In this document: piece after piece, positions 1 through 10,493 of the stretch
How the letters are laid out: each line of letters starts with the position of its first letter
Numbering within the stretch: the first letter of the stretch is position 1
Source of the DNA: Bacteriovorax sp.
Lineage (GTDB): Bacteria > Bdellovibrionota > Bacteriovoracia > Bacteriovoracales > Bacteriovoracaceae
Assembly (NCBI GenBank): GCA_028710485.1
Contig: JAQTTZ010000010.1
Location: 1-64,000 of the forward strand
DNA length: 64,000 bases
Reading direction: 5' to 3'
Position numbers and translations under genes: made by a program
The notes under the pieces: generated by a model
The model's input: the letters and a program-made list of their open reading frames with translations, nothing else
The model's database searches: none
What the model was told of the DNA's origin: nothing

Positions 1-278
1 GTATAGGCGGCGGATACATAGTAGAAAGCAATGGTCTCAGATTTGGCCTTTTCATTATTCTTGATTTCATTGAATAGATCGCGCATTTCGATATAGGGAA
101 TCTTTTTAAGAAAGTGGTAGGCCTGCCCCTGTGCCTTCCCCATGGAATTGGCCTTCTTTAGAGTGTCGTCAATATCGGAAATAACAATGGTTTTTGAAAA
201 TGCTTGAAAGGAATATGAGAACAAACAAAGAACTAGGACGGATAAACCTAAAAGGCCCAATTTTAAATCACATTTCAT
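1..278 (-). CDS. HAD-like phosphatase, possibly App1/DUF2183-like, secreted (C-terminus truncated by window edge)
   Basis: Reverse-strand reading from ATG at 278 gives MKCDLKLGLLGLSVLVLCLFSYSFQAFSKTIVISDIDDTLKKANS...; signal peptide followed by HAD motif DIDDT; open to window start. Confidence 0.6.
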   Translation of the reverse strand, partial: MKCDLKLGLLGLSVLVLCLFSYSFQAFSKTIVISDIDDTLKKANSMGKAQGQAYHFLKKIPYIEMRDLFNEIKNNEKAKSETIAFYYVSAAY

Positions 279-373
279 TCGTCCTCCATTGCAAAAGATC
301 TTTATTTTCTAAACGGTAGCTTCTATGATAACACGCCCTATAAAAACTTCTAAATCTAAGGATAAAACCAACA

Positions 374-961
374 ATGGGACTCATGTATATATTCCCCACA
401 GCGATTGAAGAAAGTGACCGCGTAGAAGTCATCTCAAGTGAAACACGGCCAACCAAGAAGACAATTATTCTTAAAACCTATGGCCTGCCCATGGTTTTTT
501 GGAGTTACCTAGCGGCAATTTTAGTCGTTATTGGATCTATGTGGCTAGCTTCTAAATCGGCGATTCAGAAACTTTTGTCTTATGAAGACCACGGCCTTCA
601 GGCCCTTGCCTACTTAGTGCAATTCACTTTGATTTTAACCCCAATTGTTTTATTGGGTTTCTTTTTTTACGAAAAACAATTAAAGAAAACCGGCAAAGAA
701 TTACAATTAGTTTTTAAAGTTTTTTTTATCCAACTTTTTTCTAAAAATATTATTCTCGATTCTACTGATTCTCTTTCTGTGGATCATTTTATGGATTCAC
801 CCAATATTGCCAAAATTCACAACCAGAGCGAACTCAAGCATTTTGAGAACAAAGGTTATTTTGAATTACATGCAATTAGCGGAGGAAAAAGTATTTTAAT
901 TGATCGTCATTCAAGAAAAGCTGATCTCATAAAGCTTAAAGAGTTATTGAGCAAATACTAA
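374..961 (+). CDS. hypothetical membrane protein
   Basis: 195-aa ORF with two hydrophobic segments; no recognised family. Confidence 0.6.
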   Translation: MGLMYIFPTAIEESDRVEVISSETRPTKKTIILKTYGLPMVFWSYLAAILVVIGSMWLASKSAIQKLLSYEDHGLQALAYLVQFTLILTPIVLLGFFFYEKQLKKTGKELQLVFKVFFIQLFSKNIILDSTDSLSVDHFMDSPNIAKIHNQSELKHFENKGYFELHAISGGKSILIDRHSRKADLIKLKELLSKY

Positions 962-979
962 TAACTCTTTCCATGAAAA

Positions 980-1990
980 TTAATTAAAAAAATCACTCAA
1001 TTCACGAATGACGATATTGCGGTTTACATCTCTATCCATCATAACTTCATGTTTAGATGTTTCAAGAAAGGTTCTTTTGCAATTAACAGCTTCATCACAT
1101 AACTTGATCATTTCAGAAGGTTCTGAATAAACCTCGATACCAGCGTTGAAGACGTGCATAGGAACGCTTATTTCATGGTAGCGAGAACGCAATGGATTGG
1201 TTCCTTTCATAACTTCCAGGATCCAACGATTGGCCACACCGCCTAATCTGGACTTGGGATAAAGATCAAACATAGACATGGTCATGCTAAAGCGCTCAGG
1301 ACTGGTTGTGAAAGTATTCTCTTCAAATTTTGAGTCAGGGTTAAAACTTTTTTGACCAATGGCAAATTTTGCTCCACGACCAGCGATAGTGGATGCTTCA
1401 ACAATGGTTCTTGCAACACCGTATGGATAAGGCGCGGTCTTAATCTTTAGCATTGGTGAACTAAATGCCACTCGATCAAAAGTATGAGGATTTTTTAAAA
1501 TAAAGGCCGTGGCAATTCCCGCTCCAAGTGAGTGGGCCAGAAGAAATTTTTGATCGCAGTTCTGATCAAGTTTTTGCAAGGTTACGAAGGATTCAACATC
1601 AGCAACGTAGTTTTCAAAACGATCGACATATCCCATGTCCAAAGGCGCCTTCATGCGATCAGATGATCCCTGTCCTCTATGATCCATGAGATAAAAGTTT
1701 AAATTTTTTCCAGCATTGGTTTGAAGAAGATCGTAAACGACTTCGGCGTATTTTTCCACAGGCTCCGTGCGCCCTGGAAGGATCACCAGGCAGTTATTGG
1801 CCTTTTGACTGATGAGAGTTCTGTAGTGAATAGCGACACCATTTTTGCCGATAAAGGAACCTTCACGCAACGTCTTGATGAAGGGAGAAATTTTTTCTTG
1901 ATAATTTTTTTGGTATCCGATTTCGCTAAGAGCGAAAACATTACTTGATAGGAGAATGAAGGTCACAATAGGTTTCAAGAAACTTTTCAT
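980..1990 (-). CDS. alpha/beta hydrolase, lysophospholipase-like (serine aminopeptidase S33 type)
   Basis: Signal peptide; MDHRGQGSSDR and nucleophile elbow LLAHSLGAGIA; C-terminal SKHEVMMDRD. Confidence 0.8.
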   Translation of the reverse strand: MKSFLKPIVTFILLSSNVFALSEIGYQKNYQEKISPFIKTLREGSFIGKNGVAIHYRTLISQKANNCLVILPGRTEPVEKYAEVVYDLLQTNAGKNLNFYLMDHRGQGSSDRMKAPLDMGYVDRFENYVADVESFVTLQKLDQNCDQKFLLAHSLGAGIATAFILKNPHTFDRVAFSSPMLKIKTAPYPYGVARTIVEASTIAGRGAKFAIGQKSFNPDSKFEENTFTTSPERFSMTMSMFDLYPKSRLGGVANRWILEVMKGTNPLRSRYHEISVPMHVFNAGIEVYSEPSEMIKLCDEAVNCKRTFLETSKHEVMMDRDVNRNIVIRELSDFFN

Positions 1991-2010
1991 ATAGACTCCC
2001 TGATTAAATT

Positions 2011-2718
2011 TTATTCTCTAAATTTTTTATATTCCTTGTCAGAAGCGATGATTTTTTTGTCGTTTTCAGCTTTCAATTTTTCAGTTTCTAAACGCTCGTC
2101 ACGAAGTTTTTGTTTTTCTGCTGAGAGAGGACGAGTGTAATCATTTTTTTCATAATCTACTTTGTCGGTGTCAAAAAACTTAGGGCGCTTTCCACCGGCA
2201 AGACTCTTAGGTGCATTTGAAGTGTCAGCATCTGGATTTTTTTCCCAGTGTTTCTTCCAAACTTCAGCTTTTGACAGATTTTCAATTGCTTCTTTAGCTC
2301 GTTCATCTGCGCGCTCAGATCTTATTTTTTTGATATCAGGTTCTTTTCTGATTTTTATATGTTGCTTTTTTTTTGAGAAATTTGAAGTTTTATTTTTTAA
2401 TTTTGCTTCATCACTAACCCTATCGTGTTTAGTTATATCGATCGTCACATCCCCTGTCAAACAGGTCTGGCAAGCAAGGCGCTCTTTGGTGATATGAAAA
2501 ACATTCCCTAAAAGTTTTAATTCAGAAAATGGAGGTGGAGTAATATAATCTTCACCTGAAACAATTTTAATAATGCAATCAGTGCATGTCGCATGTCCGC
2601 CACAGCTCGATTTTATATAGATATTTTGTTCGCGAAGAGCGACCAGAAGATTTTTTCCTTCTTCGACTTCAACGACCTCGCCCGAGGGCTGTAGAGTGAC
2701 TTTGTATGTTTTAGACAT
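2011..2718 (-). CDS. 2Fe-2S ferredoxin-domain protein with long charged C-terminal tail
   Basis: CGGHATCTDC...LACQTC cluster ligands, then about 140 aa of K/E/D-rich sequence. Confidence 0.75.
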   Translation of the reverse strand: MSKTYKVTLQPSGEVVEVEEGKNLLVALREQNIYIKSSCGGHATCTDCIIKIVSGEDYITPPPFSELKLLGNVFHITKERLACQTCLTGDVTIDITKHDRVSDEAKLKNKTSNFSKKKQHIKIRKEPDIKKIRSERADERAKEAIENLSKAEVWKKHWEKNPDADTSNAPKSLAGGKRPKFFDTDKVDYEKNDYTRPLSAEKQKLRDERLETEKLKAENDKKIIASDKEYKKFRE

Positions 2719-2725
2719 ATTTACC

Positions 2726-3010
2726 TTATAAATTTTTTATTATCTGATCTTCAATCTTTGCCAAAATTTTTGATTTCAGCGCTCGTAAAAGCAAAGAGAG
2801 CTCTAGATCCACATCGCAATGAGTATCGAGAAAACTCAGTGTTAAAGTAAACCCAGATCCAGTTGCTTTAACAATTTTTTTAGCATCGTCGTAAGTGACA
2901 ACTGCTTTCACTTGAAATTTTTGAATATATTCAGGAGTTATATGTGATTTAATTTTGGAAAAAGCTTCATCACGGTTGGTTACATTTTTGTAATTAACTT
3001 TTATTCCCAT
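2726..3010 (-). CDS. polyhydroxyalkanoic acid system family-like small protein
   Basis: 94 aa; overall pattern KATGSGFTLTLSF...DVDLELSLLLRALKSKI resembles PF09650-type proteins; recognition only. Confidence 0.45.
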   Translation of the reverse strand: MGIKVNYKNVTNRDEAFSKIKSHITPEYIQKFQVKAVVTYDDAKKIVKATGSGFTLTLSFLDTHCDVDLELSLLLRALKSKILAKIEDQIIKNL

Positions 3011-3022
3011 TAAATCATCCTC

Positions 3023-3493
3023 CTAATTTTTTCCAGTTGAACCAAATCCGCCACCACCGCGAAGAGTTTCAGAAAGTGGCGCTTCGCTCACTACGTAGTG
3101 GGCCTGAGTAACTGGAGCAAGAACTAACTGGGCCACTCGGTCGCCGTGATTAATCACTTCGTCTTTGTTGCTTAGATTTCCGATAATGATTTTTACTTCA
3201 CCACGGTAATCAGAATCGATAGTTCCTGGAGAATTTAAAACCATTAAACCCGTTTTAAATGACAGGCCAGAACGAGGGCGAACTTGTACTTCGAACCCAA
3301 ACGGAATTTCCATAGAAAGCCCTGTGGGAACTAATACGCGCTCGCCTGGTTTAATCAGTTGAGACTCTCCAGTACCAAGGCTGGCGCGAACGTCGGCCCC
3401 TGCAGCACCGCGAGTCTCATAATTTGGAAGAGGAAAGCTCTCATCGTAATGAGAGAGCTTGACCACTAAAACTTTTATTCTGTTATCGTTCAT
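3023..3493 (-). CDS. dut: dUTP diphosphatase
   Basis: AGADVRA, RPRSGLSFKTG, NSPGTIDSDYRGE, GDRVAQLVL and C-terminal RGGGGFGSTG: all five dUTPase motifs. Confidence 0.97.
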   Translation of the reverse strand: MNDNRIKVLVVKLSHYDESFPLPNYETRGAAGADVRASLGTGESQLIKPGERVLVPTGLSMEIPFGFEVQVRPRSGLSFKTGLMVLNSPGTIDSDYRGEVKIIIGNLSNKDEVINHGDRVAQLVLAPVTQAHYVVSEAPLSETLRGGGGFGSTGKN

Positions 3494-3514
3494 TATTATA
3501 TCTCTTACTATTTT

Positions 3515-5635
3515 TTAAGATTTCTTTTTAACCGACTCAACTGCCTTTGCAGACAATTTGATTCTTCCCATTTTATCAATTTCCATAACTTTAACTTTGA
3601 TCATCTGACCTTCAGTTAAGTAATCCCCTACGTTTTGAACTCTATCATCAGATAATTCAGAAACGTGAACTAGACCTGAAATACCAGCGAACTCAACGAA
3701 CGCTCCGTATTCTTTAATCGAGTCAACACGAGCTTCGAAGATTGAACCAATTTCTGGACCATTGATTTGAAGATCGACTGCAGTTACACAAGCTTTAAGA
3801 ACTTCTTTATCAGATCCTAAAACTTTAACCATTCCCTCTTCAGTGATTTCGATTGTTACTTTATATTCTTCTTGAAGTTTCTTGATGTTTTTTCCACCAG
3901 GACCAATCAATGCTCCAATTTTATCAGTTGGAATCATGACTGTCATAATTGTTGGAACACCTGGCTTGAATTCAGCACGAGGTTCTTTCATCGTTTTTTC
4001 CATCTCACCTAGGATATGCATTCTTCCTTTGTAAGCTTGGTTGATAGCGTCTTCGATGATTTGTGGAGTAAGACCAGTTATCTTGATATCCATTTGAATC
4101 GCAGTCACACCATCTTTAGTTCCTGCAACTTTAAAATCCAAATCTCCTAAATGATCTTCATCACCTAAAATATCTGTAAGAATTTTATAATTAGCACCGT
4201 CAGTGATTAGACCCATTGCAATTCCAGCGACAGGGGAAGTGATAGGAATCCCAGCATCCATAAGAGCTAATGATCCAGAACAAACTGATCCCATTGAGCT
4301 TGAACCGTTTGATTCTAAAACTTCACACACAATTCTTGTTGTATATGAGAAAGTTTCTTGAGATGGCATAACAGCTTTAAGCGCGCGCTCTGCAAGATTA
4401 CCATGCCCAAGCTCTCTTCTACCAGCTCCACGAGATCCTTTTGCTTCCCCAACTGAGAATCCAGGAAAGTTATAGTGAAGGTAAAATTTATTATAAGTTA
4501 AACCAGTGATGCGATCTTGCATTTGATCCCCAAGAGATCCACCAACAGTAACTGTGGCCATAACTTGAGTTTCACCGCGAGTAAATAAAGATGAACCGTG
4601 TGGTGCTGCTAGAACTCCAACTTCAGTTTCAATTTTTCTGACTTCGTCTAATTTTCTTCCTGCAATTCTTTTTCCTTCAACTAAAATATCATTTCTCATC
4701 ATATTATAGAGAAGTTCATCAATCCCTTTATAAGCTTCTTTAGAAGCTCCTTTATCGTCTTTTAATCCGAATGCAGAGGGATCAGCTTTGATCGCATCAG
4801 CAGCTGCTTTATTAAGAGCGCGAACTGCATCTTGACGTTGCATTTTGTCGCTGATTCCAAGAGCTGCTCTGGCGTTGGTTGTAAAAGTTGATTTGATTTT
4901 TTCGCTTAAAATTGTGTTTGAGGCAGCTGAAACGTAAACTCGTTTTTTCTTCCCAATTTCTTTTTGCATTTTATCTACAACAACACAAAAAGATTTAATT
5001 TGTTCATGACCAAAATTGATCGCGGCCAAAACATCTTTCTCTGGAACGATATGAGCTTCACCTTCAACCATTAAGATTGCTTCAGAAGAAGCAGTGATCG
5101 CAATTTCTAAATCCGATTTTGCCCATTCTTCTAAGTTTGGGTTAACTAAAAGTTTTCCATCAATGCGGGCAACTTTACATGTTCCAAGACTCGCTGAAAA
5201 TGGAATGTCTGAAATAGCGATAGCAGCACTTGCCCCAAGACCAGCTAGAACTTCAGGATCTCCCGCTGGGTTGTACGAAAGCACAGAACATGTAACGACA
5301 GTGTCGAACATATAATCACTTGGGAACATTGGGCGAAGACCGCGGTCAATAATTCTACAAGTTAAAATCTCAGCTGTTGAAGGGCGGTTTTCGCGCTTCA
5401 TGAATCCACCTAGAAATTTTCCTGCACCATAAAATTTTTCTTGATATTCAACTAAAAGCGGAAAGAAATCTTGTCCGTCTTTTAATTCTCTTGCTGAACA
5501 AACAGCAACAAGTACTTGTGTTCCGTTACAGCTTACTAGCACCGCTCCGTCTGCTTGTTTTGCCAAGCGACCGGTTTCGATTACGACTTCTTTTCCACCG
5601 TAATTGAGTTTGTACTCTTTTTTGTTTTCGTTCAT
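3515..5635 (-). CDS. pnp: polyribonucleotide nucleotidyltransferase
   Basis: Two RNase PH domains, KH (IGALIGPGGKNIKKLQEE) and S1 domains; start placed at internal ATG 5635 (MNENKKEYK) preceded by GGAG rather than the 5677 ORF start. Confidence 0.97.
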   Translation of the reverse strand: MNENKKEYKLNYGGKEVVIETGRLAKQADGAVLVSCNGTQVLVAVCSARELKDGQDFFPLLVEYQEKFYGAGKFLGGFMKRENRPSTAEILTCRIIDRGLRPMFPSDYMFDTVVTCSVLSYNPAGDPEVLAGLGASAAIAISDIPFSASLGTCKVARIDGKLLVNPNLEEWAKSDLEIAITASSEAILMVEGEAHIVPEKDVLAAINFGHEQIKSFCVVVDKMQKEIGKKKRVYVSAASNTILSEKIKSTFTTNARAALGISDKMQRQDAVRALNKAAADAIKADPSAFGLKDDKGASKEAYKGIDELLYNMMRNDILVEGKRIAGRKLDEVRKIETEVGVLAAPHGSSLFTRGETQVMATVTVGGSLGDQMQDRITGLTYNKFYLHYNFPGFSVGEAKGSRGAGRRELGHGNLAERALKAVMPSQETFSYTTRIVCEVLESNGSSSMGSVCSGSLALMDAGIPITSPVAGIAMGLITDGANYKILTDILGDEDHLGDLDFKVAGTKDGVTAIQMDIKITGLTPQIIEDAINQAYKGRMHILGEMEKTMKEPRAEFKPGVPTIMTVMIPTDKIGALIGPGGKNIKKLQEEYKVTIEITEEGMVKVLGSDKEVLKACVTAVDLQINGPEIGSIFEARVDSIKEYGAFVEFAGISGLVHVSELSDDRVQNVGDYLTEGQMIKVKVMEIDKMGRIKLSAKAVESVKKKS

Positions 5636-5846
5636 TTGAATTTTCTCCATCGAAAATAATAATGCCATTAGCGGCATTGTGTGATGGAAAGCAATTAAAG
5701 ATTTTTTGTGAGACTTAAAAGATATTTCAATAAAGCGATTTAGAAACTAAGGAGAATTTCTAAGGCAGCAGTATTCAAATATCCCTCAAATTCCCAACTT
5801 AAAAAATTTAACGACTTTCCTGTGTAATATTTTAACCTTTAAAAAC

Positions 5847-5874
5847 AAAAAAGGAACCCGAAGGTTCCTTTTTT
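5847..5874 (-). terminator. intrinsic terminator / stem-loop between rpsO and pnp
   Basis: aaaaaaggaacc-cgaa-ggttcctttttt perfect stem with tetraloop just downstream of rpsO. Confidence 0.85.
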
Positions 5875-5884
5875 GGTAAGTTTT

Positions 5885-6163
5885 TTATTTTCTTAAACCT
5901 AATTTCTTAATTAAAGCTTGATACTTAGGAGCATTAGTTCTTGAGAGATAAGTCAAAAGTCTTTTTCTCTGACCGATAAGTTTTAATAAACCACGGTTCC
6001 CAGTATAGTCGTGCTTATGTTTAGCAAAGTGTGGTGCAAGATTAGCAATTCTTGCCGTGATCAACGCAACTTGTACAGCTGTGCATCCACTGTCTTTTTC
6101 GCTTGAACCAAATTCTTTTCCGAATTCGGCCACTACTTGCTTTGATTGTTCTAAAGAAATCAT
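5885..6163 (-). CDS. rpsO: 30S ribosomal protein S15
   Basis: DSGCTAVQVALITARI, HFAKHKHDYTGNRGLLKLIGQRKRLLTYL; next to pnp. Confidence 0.96.
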   Translation of the reverse strand: MISLEQSKQVVAEFGKEFGSSEKDSGCTAVQVALITARIANLAPHFAKHKHDYTGNRGLLKLIGQRKRLLTYLSRTNAPKYQALIKKLGLRK

Positions 6164-6241
6164 AAATGTCTCCTCGCCAATGTCTCAGTTGAATCGTTTT
6201 CATCAACCAAAATAAAGGTGTTTAATAATAGTTTTAGTGTT

Positions 6242-7252
6242 TTAGCGGATAAACTCGGACATGTAAACCTTTAAATTATTGATCAGCCTCTCCTCAATTT
6301 GGCGTATTCTCTCCCGAGAAACCCCGTATTGATCAGCAATGCTTTGCAGCGATGCTGGAACTTCAGAAAGCAGCCTTTTTTCAAAGATTTCGCGATCTCG
6401 TTGTTTTAAATCTTCCAAAAAAGTCTTGAGATGATCCCGTAAAATCTCGATCCCTTGCAAATCAGCTAGACGGTCATCCACTGGAATTTCGTCAAGATTT
6501 GTAAGACTATCTCCTAAACTAGGCCCTTCGTCGTCGACTCTCGCTTCAATGGAAAGTTCAGAGCCTCCACTTCCAAGACGGCGGTCCATGACTGCCACGG
6601 ATTTTTCCGAAACTCCAAGGGTACTGGAAATTATTTTATGATCGGGATTAATTCCCATTCCAATCAAGCGCTCTTTTTCTTTTAAGAGATTAAAGAAAAG
6701 TTTTTTCTGCTCGTTGGTTGTCCCAATTTTTACCAGACGAAAATTATCGAGAATATATTTTAAAATATAGGAGCGGATCCACCAGCTGGCATAATAAGAA
6801 AGCTTGGCCCCTTTAGTCGCATCGTATTTAGAGACGGCCTTCATCAAACCAATATTGCCTTCTTGAATAAGATCCATCACGTTTTGCCAGGCAGAACGGT
6901 ATTCAAGGGCGATTTTTACAACCAGGCGCAGGTTGGCAAGCACAAGTTTTTTGGCGACTTCGATGTCTCCTGATTCTTGCATTTCCTTGATCAGTATTTC
7001 TTCTTCTTCAATCGTTAGAAGTTTATAACGGCTGATTTCTTTTACGTATTGAGTAAGCGGGTCTTGGGAGGCAGTAGAGGGAAGATCAGCTCCGCCATTT
7101 AAAACTCGGGCCACGATTTCTAGTTCGTTCGACATGGAATTGAGAACTGCCGGTAGAGAGGAATCTGATTTTAGTGCCTTAGTTACTTTGGAACTTTTAG
7201 TAACTTTTGTCGTGTTTTTAGCGCTATCTGTGGTTACAAGTTTTTTTGACAT
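6242..7252 (-). CDS. rpoH: RNA polymerase sigma factor, RpoH (sigma-32)-like
   Basis: Sigma-70 region 2 (DLIQEGNIGLMKAV), region 4 HTH (GVSRERIRQIEERL), RpoH-box-like EQKKLFFNLLKEK. Confidence 0.8.
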   Translation of the reverse strand: MSKKLVTTDSAKNTTKVTKSSKVTKALKSDSSLPAVLNSMSNELEIVARVLNGGADLPSTASQDPLTQYVKEISRYKLLTIEEEEILIKEMQESGDIEVAKKLVLANLRLVVKIALEYRSAWQNVMDLIQEGNIGLMKAVSKYDATKGAKLSYYASWWIRSYILKYILDNFRLVKIGTTNEQKKLFFNLLKEKERLIGMGINPDHKIISSTLGVSEKSVAVMDRRLGSGGSELSIEARVDDEGPSLGDSLTNLDEIPVDDRLADLQGIEILRDHLKTFLEDLKQRDREIFEKRLLSEVPASLQSIADQYGVSRERIRQIEERLINNLKVYMSEFIR

Positions 7253-7306
7253 GGAGAAAGTTTAAACGATTCGCAAACCTTTGTCATTTAGAGATCTGCT
7301 CATTAT

Positions 7307-8977
7307 TTACTTACTATTTATTGCTCGAGCATTTTGAACAGTTTTTTGATGATTAATATATTTTAAAGCGAAGAGTCCATAATTGAGTTCTACAGTTATG
7401 GGCTCAAAACCAATAGTTGGCATCTTAAAATTGCCGTCAGAAATAAGTAGTAATTGGGTTGTGAGTTCGCTAGCGATCAGCGCCTCAAGGTCACCTTTCC
7501 AAGGAGGAATAATAAATTTGTCTCGCGCCAGAGTTACGTCCTTAGTCATCTGAATTTTAAATCTTTTTAATAATCGCTCTTTTTCGGCAGTGTTGCGCGG
7601 ATCCAGATTTTTTAGAGTTTCACGGTAGTAATGAAGAAAACTCCTCTGAATAAGAATATTAAACATGACTCTCACTTTTCCCGTTCTTTGATTAATGCGA
7701 TCAAACTCTCCAAGGCTTACATCGAAGGCCGCTTTGATTTGTGCTTTTTGTGGTTTGAAATAGAGCCCTCTCTCGACAAGCTCCAAGGTTAGTGGCTCCT
7801 CAAAATAAAGTTCACGATTGAGCATATCGGTTTGGGCCTTTGCCCATTTGTCCCAAGTATAATCCACGCTTGATCGCAGAACATCTTCACCTCGAGAAAA
7901 TTTATCTGCGCGCAGAAGAAAATCAGGAACGCCGGTTAAAAGAGCAATAAATTGTGAATTGATAAAATTTTCTTCATCAAAAGTTCTGGAGTTCATTATT
8001 TTTGATAACCGATCATCACTATCGGCGGGTTTATAATCGAGTGTTCTAAATTCTTCGCAATACAGTCGTCTTAAATCTTCACTCAAGTTTGTTCCACCGA
8101 CTGAATAATAAATTTTATGATAGAAGTTATCGCGGAAAGTTTTTCGGCAAATTAAATTATCGCACCAGACCTGCACAGTATTATTATCTTCTTTAAGAAA
8201 AAGAGTATTATTTAATTCTTTCCAATCAATCGCCTGATTATTCATTTGGCGAGTAAAAAAAGACATTAATGCGGGATTTTTTAAAATGGGAACCAGTAGT
8301 CCTGGATTAGTGGGATTCCCTCCCCAAGAACAAATAGATTGAAATAGTTTTACAGTGTATTTAAATTCCTGTTCGAGTGCTAGTTTAGGTGGAAGATAAG
8401 CATCCATGTTTAAGGGAAAATATGGGTTGCCGGTAACATTGGGGAGTTTGAAATTATTTTCTTTATCAAATTTGACCAAAAGATTATTTAGCAATTCTTT
8501 TTTACTGATGATCGAAAGATTGGCCGAACAATAATTTCCAACCAAACCAGTGATTAAATTATTGTATTCATCTCTGGTAAATTCCAAGGCCTTGGCGTAT
8601 TGAGGTAATGCTCTGCTGGTGATATCAAGGCCTATATATTGAATTTCAGAAAGCATTGACCGCATGACTTGAACTTTTTGCCACTCCGTTGAGTAACGAA
8701 TTTCCCGATTGCCTTTGCAATAATTAAGAGTGTTCTTCCCCTCTTCATAAAAACCGCGATACAAGGCCAATTCACGCTTATGGCCGGCGTTTGTACTTCG
8801 ATCTTTGTTTTGATATTTATCTCTGGCAAAAACATAATTTAAGGGATCAGATTCATTTTCAGAATAACTTTCTGAAAAATTTCCGAGAACCAGACTCTCA
8901 ATAGGTGCTAATGCCCAAACTCTACTCAACGGAGCTGCTAAAAATAAAATAAATAAGAAACTCAATAACGTTTTCAC
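7307..8977 (-). CDS. hypothetical secreted protein
   Basis: 556 aa with signal peptide MKTLLSFLFILFLAAPLSRVWA. Confidence 0.6.
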   Translation of the reverse strand: MKTLLSFLFILFLAAPLSRVWALAPIESLVLGNFSESYSENESDPLNYVFARDKYQNKDRSTNAGHKRELALYRGFYEEGKNTLNYCKGNREIRYSTEWQKVQVMRSMLSEIQYIGLDITSRALPQYAKALEFTRDEYNNLITGLVGNYCSANLSIISKKELLNNLLVKFDKENNFKLPNVTGNPYFPLNMDAYLPPKLALEQEFKYTVKLFQSICSWGGNPTNPGLLVPILKNPALMSFFTRQMNNQAIDWKELNNTLFLKEDNNTVQVWCDNLICRKTFRDNFYHKIYYSVGGTNLSEDLRRLYCEEFRTLDYKPADSDDRLSKIMNSRTFDEENFINSQFIALLTGVPDFLLRADKFSRGEDVLRSSVDYTWDKWAKAQTDMLNRELYFEEPLTLELVERGLYFKPQKAQIKAAFDVSLGEFDRINQRTGKVRVMFNILIQRSFLHYYRETLKNLDPRNTAEKERLLKRFKIQMTKDVTLARDKFIIPPWKGDLEALIASELTTQLLLISDGNFKMPTIGFEPITVELNYGLFALKYINHQKTVQNARAINSK

Positions 8978-9035
8978 TCTAATACCTTTTTAGATCATTA
9001 CTCAAGTTATCGGGAGTTTATCCGAAAAATTGAGT

Positions 9036-10493
9036 ATGAATACTTTTACTAGAATTCTATTCCTGAGCTTACTAGTAAGCTTTTATATTCTTAAGCCTAC
9101 GGCCTTTGCCGATGAAGCTGGCCTTTTGTCTACGGCAAACCTCAAAGAGATCTGGTTTAAAGATGATGAATTCGCCGATGCTGCGGCCTTTGAAGCTGAG
9201 CTGCAAAACGAAACATTTGAGCGAGGCAGTGATATCGACAATCTTATTCGTGCCAAATATAGAATGATTGGCGGAGATTTAAAATTAGCAAAATTTTATC
9301 TCAATCGGATCGACGATAAAAAAAGCCGGGTCTATCCTATCAAAAAAAGATACCTCGCCATAATCTCTTTTATCGAAGGACATTTTGATCAATCCCTTGA
9401 ACATTTAAAAGACAAACACTTTTACGATAATTCTATATACCCACAAATTTGCCTTTTAAAATTGATTAATTTTATGGCAGTCAACGATACTGAGTCCCTT
9501 AGGCGCGAAAAGGAATCGTGCATGTATTACACAGAACTTACCTCTAAAAACGATGCCTACTGGCTCGATACAATGATTAAATTAAAACTTAAAGACCAGC
9601 AGGGATTAAAAAGAAATCTCATTACCGATGTAGAGAAGACTTTATCCGATGACGAGATGTCGAAGCTTTGGCTTAAGACTGGTTTATATTTAAATAAAGA
9701 AAAAGATCTACTCAATCTCTTAACAATTCTTCCTGAGAGTTCCTATCAATCTAAAAGACTTCGCGAAATTATCGCCTTCATGTACTTAAGATCCAACACT
9801 CCAGGAGACATTCAAAAGGCACTCTCCTTTGTCGACGATATTGATTCGGCCAATGCTGAAAACATAAAAGGAAATATTAATCTTCAAAATAAAGAATACG
9901 AACTGGCCTTTGGACACTTCAGACTAGCTCTTCAAAAAAAACAAGATTCCAATAATTCGCTCGAGCGTGCAATTCCCCTGGCCTGGATTTTAAACCAATG
10001 GAAAGACGGCCTTAGTATGTTGGAAAATAACACCAACAAAGGACTCGATCCTAGAAATAAGCGTGCAGTCAGAGTGGCCTTTCTTATTCGCGAGAAAAAT
10101 TTTACTGAGGCGGAAAGAGAGCTTACTCTCCTAAAAATTGACTTCCAAAATGAACCTCCCTTTGAAGTAAACATTATGGACAGTTATGTTTCTTTGATTA
10201 TGGGAGAAAAGGACAAAAAATTTGATAAGAGAAAAGTTGAAGAAACGACTGAAAAGGCCTGTCGATCTTTTGATGGAATTAGTTGCTGGATTTCTCTGCA
10301 ATATATTCAATGGGAGAATTTGGGAAAAACGATAAAGCGCGATGAAGAAATTTTCACGGATAAAGAGATGACTATCGATTCACTTAAAGAAAAAAAAGTG
10401 CTCATTCCTCTCAAAGAAACCATCACCGTAGACCAAAGAGACATAGAAGAGCTCGACGGTTCAGGCATCCAGCTCTTAAAAAATAACAAATAA
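9036..10493 (+). CDS. secreted TPR-like repeat protein
   Basis: Signal peptide; helical repeat pattern (NIKGNINLQNKEYELAFGHFRLALQKK); ATG at 9036 preferred over TTG at 9030. Confidence 0.6.
   Translation: MNTFTRILFLSLLVSFYILKPTAFADEAGLLSTANLKEIWFKDDEFADAAAFEAELQNETFERGSDIDNLIRAKYRMIGGDLKLAKFYLNRIDDKKSRVYPIKKRYLAIISFIEGHFDQSLEHLKDKHFYDNSIYPQICLLKLINFMAVNDTESLRREKESCMYYTELTSKNDAYWLDTMIKLKLKDQQGLKRNLITDVEKTLSDDEMSKLWLKTGLYLNKEKDLLNLLTILPESSYQSKRLREIIAFMYLRSNTPGDIQKALSFVDDIDSANAENIKGNINLQNKEYELAFGHFRLALQKKQDSNNSLERAIPLAWILNQWKDGLSMLENNTNKGLDPRNKRAVRVAFLIREKNFTEAERELTLLKIDFQNEPPFEVNIMDSYVSLIMGEKDKKFDKRKVEETTEKACRSFDGISCWISLQYIQWENLGKTIKRDEEIFTDKEMTIDSLKEKKVLIPLKETITVDQRDIEELDGSGIQLLKNNK

Noticed and set aside
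2162-2497. 111-aa plus-strand ORF opposite the ferredoxin tail
   Set aside because: Phe/Ser-rich mirror of the K/E-rich tail; no support.
3515-5677. Upstream start of pnp at 5677
   Set aside because: Internal ATG at 5635 has a proper GGAG at correct spacing and matches the usual PNPase N-terminus.
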